Shown here: piece by piece, positions 1 to 6,284 of the stretch
How positions within the stretch are numbered: position 1 is the first letter of the stretch
Layout: every line of letters begins with the position of its first letter
DNA from: Spirochaetota bacterium
GTDB lineage: Bacteria; Spirochaetota; UBA4802; UB4802
Direction of reading: 5' to 3'
NCBI GenBank assembly: GCA_029548025.1
Contig: JAKPOE010000403.1
Coordinates: forward strand, 1-8,305
DNA: 8,305 nucleotides
Notes under the pieces: model-generated
Databases searched by the model: none
What the model was told of the DNA's origin: nothing
What the model saw: only the letters and a program-made list of their open reading frames with translations
Translations under genes and position numbers: made by a program

Positions 1-36
1 TTAACCTGAATGGAAATTTATTCGACATTATAACTG

Positions 37-42
37 TATAAT
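37..42 (+). promoter_or_regulatory. Candidate -10 box upstream of the amidase gene
   Basis: A perfect TATAAT lies 31 bases before the ATG at 74. No good -35 box is found 16-18 bases upstream, and the closest TTGACA-like string (TTCGAC at 21-26) is only 10 bases away. It is therefore a partial promoter match in AT-rich DNA. The predicted leader would be about 25 nt and lacks a clear Shine-Dalgarno sequence. Confidence 0.25.
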
Positions 43-73
43 GTATCAATATATAAAGCGATAGTTATTGATT

Positions 74-1732
74 ATGAAAAAAAGTGTGTTGCTATGTATA
101 TTATTGATTTGCTTGATGATTCCCTGCGCAGTATTTGCTGAGCAAGACATTATCGCTACCATTTTAAATAGAGAGCAATCAAAGGAACGTGCTGATGAAA
201 TAATTCAAATAGCAGGATTTATTGATGAATTATACAGCAATCTTCCACAAAGGATTAAAAATGGCCAGAAGCTGGTACTATTTTTTGATCCAGCACATGG
301 GATTGACGATGATGGTAAATGGGAAGGTGAGAAAACAGGACGTTTAAGCTGTACAGGATTGCCCGAAGAGTTCTATTCAATAGCTATATCACGGAAGCTT
401 TATACACTTTTAAAAAAAAATCCATATATACAGGTAGCAAGTACAAAGGATTACATCGATGCATTAGAGGGTAACTCTGATAGTTATAATAATATCACTT
501 TCAAGGAGACAGTTGAATTAGCCCGAAATGCCAGAGCAGCACTGGTAATTTCAGAACATCTTAATAATACAGCATCATTGTTTAAAGCGTATGGGCTTGT
601 CAATGTGAAAGGAATACATGTAACCTATAGTAATAACACAGCGTATCTTACCCATATTAAAGAGGAACATAAAGGATTTTTAACGTTATATAATAAATTT
701 GATACAAGCGGATTTTCATATAAGCTGGCAAGCGCCGTTAAGGGTAAGCTCGTAGCAAATGGTTTGCGTGTCAATAGCTGGAATTTTGGTACAGTAGCCG
801 ATGACCGATTTTCGTATTTTGTCAACTATCCTATATCAGTAATCTTTGAGTCCGGATTTATATCAAATCCTGACGATGAAACAATGCTGCGCAATCCTGA
901 CTATCAGCAACTGATTGCAAAATCCCACTATGAATCGATACTGGAAACTATCGCCACAACCTTTGGTGTTGATTTATCTGGATTCTGGGGTCCCAGAATT
1001 ATTGACACTGATTTTCAAAAAAACCTTACGTTGCTTAAACTGTCACGGATTGCCTGTAATTACATATCAAAAAATGATACTTCAAAAGGATTATATGTTT
1101 TGCAGATTTTATTAAATCAGTGCGATCCTGAAAAAGATACGGCTGTGATTGAAAACATTACCGATATGAAGTATCGTATTGAACGTTCACAAACATTATA
1201 TACTAAAGCTTTGCAATTGAAAAAGAAAGGCCAGATCAGGAAGGCAAAAATTAGCATGCAAAAAGCTATAAGTTTAATAAGCCGCTCACCGGTTTTTTAT
1301 GAAATGAGGAAAGCGTACAGAACAGAGTATGGTGTTTTAAAAGAAACATCTCCCCAGAAAGATTATGCTTTGCAACATCCTATACCTGCTAAGGGGGTTA
1401 ATCCGTCACCATCATCCATTACGACACCAGTACTCATTGTACTAAAAAACGATATAACAGTTAGCGAAGCAATCTACAATGCCCTGAGATGCGATGATGC
1501 TATGCTAAAAAAGCTAACGCAGCAGTTTGCTTCTTCAAAAATAAAAGCAGGCAAAAAAAGATTTGAAAATCCCACAAAAGAGGGTATATACATAGTACAG
1601 TTAACCCCTAAAGGGAACATTAAAAGTGTAAAGCGTGTAACAATTGTTAAACTTAATCCGTATAAATATCAAAATCAGATGTATTTAAAGAATTCATATT
1701 GTGTATCAAAAGAAAAAAGCAAATCATTATAG
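74..1732 (+). CDS. Exported N-acetylmuramoyl-L-alanine amidase (Amidase_3) with C-terminal extension
   Basis: The product is predicted to cut the amide bond between N-acetylmuramic acid and L-alanine in peptidoglycan, acting in the periplasm or cell envelope. The 552-residue protein starts with a signal peptide: a KK pair, a hydrophobic core at residues 4-20 and a likely cut after AVFA at residue 22. The Amidase_3 domain spans roughly 65-298. Its zinc ligands are visible as His75 in FDPAHG, Glu98 or Glu99 in GLPEEF, and His162 in SEHLNN. The catalytic Glu259 sits in IFESGFISNPDDE. Residues 300-430 are helical with a TPR-like look (YTKALQLKKKGQIRKAKIS), and the lysine-rich tail to 552 matches nothing I recognise. 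ATG at 74 is preferred over the in-frame TTG at 68 because the KK-hydrophobic signal begins there. No strong ribosome site precedes either. The end overlaps the next gene by 32 bp, which suggests co-transcription. The family call is firm; the extension's role is unknown. Confidence 0.9.
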   Translation: MKKSVLLCILLICLMIPCAVFAEQDIIATILNREQSKERADEIIQIAGFIDELYSNLPQRIKNGQKLVLFFDPAHGIDDDGKWEGEKTGRLSCTGLPEEFYSIAISRKLYTLLKKNPYIQVASTKDYIDALEGNSDSYNNITFKETVELARNARAALVISEHLNNTASLFKAYGLVNVKGIHVTYSNNTAYLTHIKEEHKGFLTLYNKFDTSGFSYKLASAVKGKLVANGLRVNSWNFGTVADDRFSYFVNYPISVIFESGFISNPDDETMLRNPDYQQLIAKSHYESILETIATTFGVDLSGFWGPRIIDTDFQKNLTLLKLSRIACNYISKNDTSKGLYVLQILLNQCDPEKDTAVIENITDMKYRIERSQTLYTKALQLKKKGQIRKAKISMQKAISLISRSPVFYEMRKAYRTEYGVLKETSPQKDYALQHPIPAKGVNPSPSSITTPVLIVLKNDITVSEAIYNALRCDDAMLKKLTQQFASSKIKAGKKRFENPTKEGIYIVQLTPKGNIKSVKRVTIVKLNPYKYQNQMYLKNSYCVSKEKSKSL

Positions 1733-2663
1733 GCGTGGGAACTGGTATGGCAAGCCGTACCTTTTTTTTGGGGATTATTTATTTGCCAGGTATAATACAA
1801 AAATTTTTAAACTTTCCATAAATGCTGATTTAAAATGCCCCAACTGTGATGGTACTATCAACAGTAATGGGTGTATTTTTTGTTCGGAAGGTTCAGCATC
1901 ACCTACAGCAAATAGCACACAATCAATACATCAGCAAATGCAATCTGCCATTGATGGCTTTCATCGTGGCTTGTATGCTCAAAAGTATATTGCTTATTTT
2001 CAGGCATATACCAATACCCATGCATCGGTGGCAGTGTTAAAACAGCTTTATGATACAGCATTGCAGTTTGACAATGTCATTGGGCTTATGGTAGGGACAC
2101 GCCCGGATTGCCTTCCTGATGATGTGCTTGATCTCATTGCACAGTACAAAAAAGAAAATTTTGAGCTGTGGCTTGAGATAGGTTTGCAAAGTGTACATGA
2201 TAAAAGCCTGCAGTGGTTGCAACGCGGGCATACGTATAGCCAGACGGTTGATGCCATACACCGTGCTGTTATGCGTGGTATTGATGTATGCGTACATGTT
2301 ATTCTGGGTATACACGGCGAAAGCTGGGATGAAATGATGGAAACCGCCAATAAAATAAGCAGGCTTCCGGTAAAAGGGGTAAAGATTCATCATCTCCATG
2401 TTATCAAAGGCACGCCATTGGCAATGATATATAACACAGGTGCACTTTCCCTTTTGTCATGCAAAAAGTATGTTTCATACGTATGCGATTTTATTGAGCG
2501 GCTCCGTGATGATATTATCATTCACAGGTTATCAGGAGATCAGTTGAAAGACATGCTGGTGGCACCGTCATGGGGTTTGCATAAAGGGACAGTCCTTAAA
2601 GCAATTGAGGATGAATTCAAAAGGCGTGGTACTTACCAGGGTTTTTTGTACGATAGTTACTGA
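1701..2663 (+). CDS. Radical SAM protein of the YhcC/TIGR01212 family
   Basis: This is a 320-residue cytoplasmic radical S-adenosylmethionine protein; the physiological reaction of this family is not known to me. The cluster-binding cysteines are Cys46, Cys58 and Cys61 (CPNCDG then NGCIFC), the long-spaced C-x11-C-x2-C arrangement typical of YhcC/TIGR01212. An extra Cys49 replaces the arginine usual in CPNRDG. Other family landmarks follow in order: AYFQAYTNT (98-106), VGTRPDCL (131-138), LEIGLQS (158-164), the HVILGIHGE segment (199-207, the usual place of H.I.GLPGE) and KIHHLHVIKGTPL (228-240). The start is GTG at 1701, inside the amidase gene. No in-frame ATG lies between it and the conserved NTKIFKLSINA region, so a GTG start is likely. 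The ribosome site is weak, which fits translational coupling to the amidase. The length matches the family and no key residue is missing. Confidence 0.9.
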   Translation: MYQKKKANHYRRGNWYGKPYLFFGDYLFARYNTKIFKLSINADLKCPNCDGTINSNGCIFCSEGSASPTANSTQSIHQQMQSAIDGFHRGLYAQKYIAYFQAYTNTHASVAVLKQLYDTALQFDNVIGLMVGTRPDCLPDDVLDLIAQYKKENFELWLEIGLQSVHDKSLQWLQRGHTYSQTVDAIHRAVMRGIDVCVHVILGIHGESWDEMMETANKISRLPVKGVKIHHLHVIKGTPLAMIYNTGALSLLSCKKYVSYVCDFIERLRDDIIIHRLSGDQLKDMLVAPSWGLHKGTVLKAIEDEFKRRGTYQGFLYDSY

Positions 2664-2674
2664 AAATTTTGTGA

Positions 2675-2740
2675 TTGCATTATAAACAATATTCGCCTAT
2701 GATAGTAACAATAAAACTTGTATGTTACTTCATGTATAAT
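2675..2740 (+). promoter_or_regulatory. Promoter-like region after the radical SAM gene
   Basis: Two candidates are visible. One is TTGCAT (2675-2680), 17 bases, then TATGAT (2698-2703). The other is a perfect TATAAT at 2735-2740 with only a poor -35 (TAAAAC at 2712-2717). A good ribosome site, AGAGG at 2756-2760, follows just before ATGATG at 2765-2770. That ATG opens only seven codons before TAG at 2786, in the same frame as the AMP nucleosidase remnant. This looks like the old control region of the now broken downstream gene. It may still drive the 3182 gene. Evidence is motif matching only. Confidence 0.3.
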
Positions 2741-2866
2741 TGCAAAAACTTTGATAGAGGTAACATGATGGTTGGTATCTATTGTTAGAATCATGTATTC
2801 AGCGGCAAGGTATTTTTACCGTTTATACAATTATACAATACCCTGTGATTCTCACACGATAATAGC

Positions 2867-3188
2867 ATGAACTTACGCCCGGATACCATTGCTCGAACAG
2901 CTTTAGAACGCTATACCGATTCAGCAATAGATGATTTTGGATGATTCATTTTACTGTGTAATTTTCGACGTTATGTAGACGACTTTGCATTCATGACGGG
3001 AGCCAAAGTAAATGCCGGATAGTGGACCGTATTTGCCCTTAAAAAAGGGTGGTATTAAAAGCAAAAAAAGTGCAGGTTTAGTGTTTAATGCTTTTACTCA
3101 AAAACATTTGCAATTGGGTTTAAAGGTTATAGAAAAAATACAGGAAAAAAGCAATGAGGGAGTAATGCAGTTAAGGAGCGAATGGTAA
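2867..3188 (+). pseudogene. AMP nucleosidase remnant (short form): N- and C-termini kept, middle deleted
   Basis: AMP nucleosidase splits AMP into adenine and ribose 5-phosphate in purine salvage. From ATG 2867, one frame reads a family-like N-terminus: LERYTDSAIDDFG, a TGA stop at 2942-2944, then FILLCNFRRYVDDFA and MTGAKVNAG, ending at TAG 3023-3025. This parallels the RYT...DFG-YILLTNF-RYV--FAE pattern I recall from Bacteroidota short-form AMP nucleosidases of about 260 residues. A second frame (3012-3188, 58 codons plus the stop, ATG with CGGGAG at 2997-3002) reads PLKKGGIKSKKS, then FTQKHLQLGLKVIEKI and ends QLRSEW. That parallels the family C-terminus (P-EGVKT--S, EEHVKIGIKALQEI, HLKFDW). 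About 150 central residues, including most of the phosphorylase core, are absent. The deletion junction probably lies near 3010-3040. The C-terminal piece could still be translated as a 58-residue peptide but cannot be an active enzyme. Its stop overlaps the next gene's start. The family assignment rests on remembered consensus, not a search. Confidence 0.75.
3173..3178 (+). promoter_or_regulatory. Ribosome binding site for the tandem ribbon-helix-helix gene
   Basis: AAGGAG lies three bases before ATG 3182, inside the last codons of the AMP nucleosidase remnant. It supports ATG 3182 over the in-frame ATG at 3215, although the spacing is shorter than ideal. The later ATG has only a weaker AAGGG upstream. 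Confidence 0.5.
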
Positions 3189-3682
3189 AAAATTATTTAG
3201 TAAGGGATAATGATATGAATCTTGAAACAACGACTTGTATATCCTATGAGCATCTGGATGTAATAATGCATCATTCTGAAAAATATGACATGTCAATGAG
3301 GTCATTTATAGTTTCATTTATTAACTTTGTTGCTACACATAAAATTGTTCCTAACAAACCTTATTCCCGATTAACATATAGATCAAGAGGGATTGCTGAA
3401 TGGAAACGTTTACATTTAGTATTATTAGAAAATGAGTATGAATTTTTTCTTGATGTTAAGAAGCTCTGGAAGATGTCACTGGCTAAGATAATAGCTTTTT
3501 GCATAGAGAACTATCTCTATGATTTTATAGAAGCTTTAGAAAATACTGATAATACCGATAACTATCGTTTTAGCGGTTATTCTTTTGGGGTATTTCTTGA
3601 AGAAGGTATACAATGTTGTCAATTTTATTGGGGACCACCACCATCAATACTCAAAAAAACAAAAAATACCTTACAACAATAA
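3182..3682 (+). CDS. Putative DNA-binding protein with two tandem ribbon-helix-helix-like units
   Basis: I cannot name this 166-residue protein by family with certainty. It lacks a signal peptide and membrane segment, so it should be cytoplasmic. Two segments have the strand-helix-turn-helix layout of ribbon-helix-helix (CopG/Arc-type) DNA-binding proteins. Unit 1 is about residues 16-53: strand TTTCIS, helix YEHLDVIMHHSEKYD, then MSMRSFIVSFINFV. Unit 2 is about residues 74-117: strand RLHLVLLENE, helix EYEFFLDVKKLWK, then MSLAKIIAFCIENYL. The units align to each other around M-S-(M/L) at residues 37-39 and 98-100, with matching hydrophobic positions. Two units in one chain could fold as an intramolecular dimer. 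The layout loosely recalls the Leptospira DUF1564 proteins, a weak comparison from memory. The C-terminal 50 residues (SGYSFGVFLEEG, CCQFYWGPPPS) are unassigned. Its ATG overlaps the stop of the broken AMP nucleosidase, a translational-coupling arrangement, and its stop lies inside the terminator hairpin. The ORF is intact, with base composition similar to its neighbours. Confidence 0.7.
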   Translation: MVKNYLVRDNDMNLETTTCISYEHLDVIMHHSEKYDMSMRSFIVSFINFVATHKIVPNKPYSRLTYRSRGIAEWKRLHLVLLENEYEFFLDVKKLWKMSLAKIIAFCIENYLYDFIEALENTDNTDNYRFSGYSFGVFLEEGIQCCQFYWGPPPSILKKTKNTLQQ

Positions 3683-3718
3683 TCCAGACAGTATCAATGC
3701 ATACCGTCTGGATTATTG
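3677..3718. terminator. Bidirectional hairpin terminator between convergent genes
   Basis: Arms of 18 bases (3677-3694 and 3701-3718) pair with a single A-C mismatch around a six-base loop, CAATGC. The core is AATCCAGAC paired with GTCTGGATT. The left arm includes the stop codon of the upstream plus-strand gene (3680-3682), and the right arm ends 11 bases before the stop of the minus-strand acylase. Read on the minus strand, the hairpin is followed by a T-rich stretch (complement of the A runs at 3654-3666). Read on the plus strand there is no U tract. It probably terminates the acylase transcript best. Confidence 0.75.
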
Positions 3719-3729
3719 CTACAATAACC

Positions 3730-6132
3730 CTATGGGGTAAGCTGTAATAGATATTTACCGGTACGTTTTATCAACTCACTGTCAATATAATCGTTATGAT
3801 AGTGCATCCCAACATATAATGATGTTTGATCGCAATAGTAGGGACTTGCTACATTTCCACTGGTACCTGTTGGTATGACCGTAAGCGATTCATTGAGATT
3901 GTGCATTGGAAAAATATGACGCTCCGAAGCACCATCGGTAATGACAAACGGTTTGGTGAGCTTATATGAGTATGGACAAACGGTGTGGAAGCTACCTCCA
4001 ACAGGATATGGCCCGCGATTATAGTTGAATAACCAGTCTAACAGTTTTACCTCGCCTAATGGATGTTTTAACACTAACTTATGCATACTGCCCCATTTCC
4101 ACTTGTTGATGTTAGTTCCATAGCTATCAGTTAGTGTGCCTATAGTGTCATTCAGGCTTTTTGCAATCATATCGTTAAGGTTTTCTTTTTGCGGTGTGGT
4201 AACATCGTCGCACCATATAGAACCGTTGTTAAGCCGTATGGTATCAATAAAAAGGTTTACCAGTACCCTCTCTTTTGCAAGCTCGTCATAGGTGTCGCCC
4301 AGCTCATCGTAAAAGATATTGTGCACCAGCTTTATGTAGAATGTATCAAAAACTGAAGCCGCAATGCTTTCAGAAGAATAACTGCCGTCCCAATCTTTCA
4401 ACAGCGTGTATACATCTTTATAACTGTTTAACGAGTTGCTATCGCCCTCAATAATTCTTTCAATAGCATGTAACAGTAAAGGTTTCCATATCAGGGCTAA
4501 TTCGGATATCTGGTCGGTTTGAATGGTTTTAAAATCTTCAACCGACAACTTTTCCTTTTGTTTTAAAAGCTTTGTTATACGGTTGTAGCGCCATGGCATT
4601 TCATACCAGTAACTGATATAATAGGGGTAGTTTTCCTTAACGGTTTTATTATTTGCCGATGCTATATATCCTTCTTCTGGATTAAAGCTATGAGGTTGCC
4701 GTTCAAATGGTACCAGTCCCTGCCAATCATACTCAGTGGTCCAGCCTGGATTTATCATCATGGGATTGCCCTTCCTGATAGGGATGCCCACGGCTGAATA
4801 TAATCCAATGTTTCCTTCAACATCGGCATAGGCAATGTTCTGGCTGACAGAACGGAAGTGGCGTATTGCATTGGTAAAGTCATTCCAGTTCTTTGCATAG
4901 TTAAGCATATACACGGTTAACAGTTCATTGCTTGGTTCATTCCCCATCCAGCGCATTGAAATGACATCCTGCATCTTCTTAAAATCGGTTACAACGGGAC
5001 CGCGGTGAGTAAATAAAATTTCCTGTATGACAGGCTTCTCACCTTTGATTTTTATTTCTTCTTTTACCACTATCATATCTTTCCATTTGCCATTCAGCAT
5101 ATACTGGTACTTGTTAGCGGGGTTTATCTTTTCAAGATAAAAGTCCATATCATCTACCATGACATTGGTCATGCCCCATGCAATATATTCATTGTGTCCG
5201 CATATAATGCACGGCTGTCCCGGAATTGCAACACCTGTTACATTGAGTTTACCTTCTACTATCTGGTTCATCTGATACCATATACCGGGGATAAACAGCC
5301 CAAGATGCATGTCATTGGCAAGGATGGGTTTACCGGTTGTACTCTTTTTACCGGACACAGCCCAGTTATTGCTTGCTGAAAATACGCCTGCGCCCAGTGA
5401 TACTAATTTTTCAGTAGCCGGCAGTATGGTGTTTGATAGCTCCGGCATATTATTTTTTGCAAATGAAGGAAAAACCACATCGGTAATGTACTTTACATCC
5501 GGGGTCAGAGCCTTACTATGGGCATCGTCCACCTTTTTCCATATCTTATACAGTACTGTTTCGGTGGTCCAGGGCATGGTGAGATCCCATGCCATATAGC
5601 CTATTAAATTAACGCTATCCTCAACCTTCCAGCTTTCGGGGGTGTATCCTAAAATTTTAAATTCAAGGGGAAGGTTGTTCTTATGCTGTTCAAGATATTG
5701 ATTAACGCCATCAGCAAATGCTTCCAGATGGGCAATAACCTTTTTGTCAGTTTGTGCAATAACAAACCTTGATTTTTGAGGCATGCGTAATGCTCGCATA
5801 AGCACGTCGGTATCAACCATGTCCTTGCCAAATATTTCTGACAGTCGTCCTGATGTAACACGCCTCAGCAGATCCATCTGCCACATCCTGTCCTGTGCCA
5901 TCACAAATCCTGTTGCCCGGTAAACATCCATTTCATTTTTTGCAATGATATGCGGTATGCCATGTTCATCGCGATACACCTGCACCGGTTGCTGCAACCC
6001 ATTTAACTGTATCTGCCCCGAATACTGGGGTGCCCCTGATTTTGCAAGATTCTTTATGAAAAGAAATATGGCTAATACTAAAGCAACAATGACAATAGCT
6101 ATGCCAATAAGTATCTTTTTTGTTTTGCTCAT
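3730..6132 (-). CDS. Penicillin acylase family Ntn hydrolase, membrane-anchored or exported
   Basis: This family hydrolyses amide bonds of penicillins, cephalosporins, N-acyl homoserine lactones or related acyl amides. The natural substrate here is unknown. The 800-residue precursor starts with a lysine-rich end and a hydrophobic segment (residues 7-27), either an uncleaved anchor or a signal peptide. No lipobox is seen. The alpha-chain region has YRDEHGIPHI (53-62) and QDRMWQMDLLRR (80-91). The autoprocessing site is ahead of Ser254 in SASNNWAV, which would become the N-terminal nucleophile of the beta chain. Counting from Ser254 as beta-1, Asn494 (ASANNK) falls exactly at beta-241, the oxyanion-hole asparagine of penicillin G acylase. 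His276 (NDMHL) falls at beta-23, as I recall for PvdQ-type acyl homoserine lactone acylases. An arginine at 515 or 518 lies near beta-263. Length and all key residues suggest an active enzyme. GGAGG at 6139-6143, six bases from ATG, fixes the start. It converges on the 3182 gene and diverges from the VOC gene, so it appears monocistronic. Confidence 0.92.
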   Translation of the reverse strand: MSKTKKILIGIAIVIVALVLAIFLFIKNLAKSGAPQYSGQIQLNGLQQPVQVYRDEHGIPHIIAKNEMDVYRATGFVMAQDRMWQMDLLRRVTSGRLSEIFGKDMVDTDVLMRALRMPQKSRFVIAQTDKKVIAHLEAFADGVNQYLEQHKNNLPLEFKILGYTPESWKVEDSVNLIGYMAWDLTMPWTTETVLYKIWKKVDDAHSKALTPDVKYITDVVFPSFAKNNMPELSNTILPATEKLVSLGAGVFSASNNWAVSGKKSTTGKPILANDMHLGLFIPGIWYQMNQIVEGKLNVTGVAIPGQPCIICGHNEYIAWGMTNVMVDDMDFYLEKINPANKYQYMLNGKWKDMIVVKEEIKIKGEKPVIQEILFTHRGPVVTDFKKMQDVISMRWMGNEPSNELLTVYMLNYAKNWNDFTNAIRHFRSVSQNIAYADVEGNIGLYSAVGIPIRKGNPMMINPGWTTEYDWQGLVPFERQPHSFNPEEGYIASANNKTVKENYPYYISYWYEMPWRYNRITKLLKQKEKLSVEDFKTIQTDQISELALIWKPLLLHAIERIIEGDSNSLNSYKDVYTLLKDWDGSYSSESIAASVFDTFYIKLVHNIFYDELGDTYDELAKERVLVNLFIDTIRLNNGSIWCDDVTTPQKENLNDMIAKSLNDTIGTLTDSYGTNINKWKWGSMHKLVLKHPLGEVKLLDWLFNYNRGPYPVGGSFHTVCPYSYKLTKPFVITDGASERHIFPMHNLNESLTVIPTGTSGNVASPYYCDQTSLYVGMHYHNDYIDSELIKRTGKYLLQLTP

Positions 6133-6138
6133 AACAAA

Positions 6139-6143
6139 CCTCC
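6139..6143 (-). promoter_or_regulatory. Ribosome binding site of the acylase gene
   Basis: On the minus strand GGAGG is followed by six bases and then the ATG at 6132. This is the strongest Shine-Dalgarno match in the window and supports the chosen start, which also places the hydrophobic N-terminal segment correctly. Confidence 0.75.
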
Positions 6144-6156
6144 ATTATAGTGTTAA

Positions 6157-6172
6157 TCATTCTATTGAATGA
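6157..6172. repeat. Short palindrome upstream of the acylase gene
   Basis: TCATTC and GAATGA flank TATT, a perfect six-base inverted repeat 25 bases upstream of the acylase start in the divergent intergenic region. It could be an operator for one or both divergent genes. A palindrome of this size in AT-rich DNA can also arise by chance. No second copy was noticed. Confidence 0.25.
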
Positions 6173-6199
6173 AATAATAAAAGTAAAGAATTTTTTTAT

Positions 6200-6228
6200 T
6201 TGCTAAATACTGCCACACCGGGTATTAT
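6200..6228 (+). promoter_or_regulatory. Candidate promoter of the VOC gene
   Basis: TTGCTA (6200-6205) and TATTAT (6223-6228) are separated by 17 bases, giving a predicted transcript start near 6235 and a leader of about 50 nt. The -10 matches at five of six positions and the -35 at four of six. A perfect TTGACA at 6229-6234 has no acceptable -10 after it. This is a motif match only. Confidence 0.35.
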
Positions 6229-6275
6229 TTGACAATAGTAACGTCTACAGGGCTCTTAGCTTTTTCATTGTCGGT

Positions 6276-6279
6276 GAGG
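6276..6279 (+). promoter_or_regulatory. Ribosome binding site deciding the VOC gene start
   Basis: GAGG ends five bases before ATG 6285. The alternative in-frame GTG at 6279 overlaps this ribosome site and has none of its own, so ATG 6285 is the better start. Confidence 0.6.
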
Positions 6280-6284
6280 TGTAT

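Noticed and set aside
68..76. TTG at 68 as the amidase start
   Set aside because: It adds only two residues before a canonical signal peptide beginning at ATG 74 and has no ribosome site.
2037..2399. Minus-strand open frames opposite the radical SAM gene
   Set aside because: The plus strand here carries conserved radical SAM motifs, so the minus-strand frames are shadows.
2942..2944. TGA read as selenocysteine or a recoded codon in the AMP nucleosidase remnant
   Set aside because: A second stop, a frame change and a missing core show real decay; no selenocysteine position is known in this family.
6144..6149. TATAAT on the minus strand just upstream of the acylase
   Set aside because: It directly abuts GGAGG, so a transcript starting from it would lack the ribosome site; the true promoter should be further upstream.
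6229..6234. Perfect TTGACA as the -35 box of the VOC gene
   Set aside because: The base composition 16-18 bases downstream (GCTCTT region) does not resemble a -10 box.
6279..6281. GTG as the VOC gene start
   Set aside because: It overlaps the GAGG ribosome site that is correctly spaced for ATG 6285.
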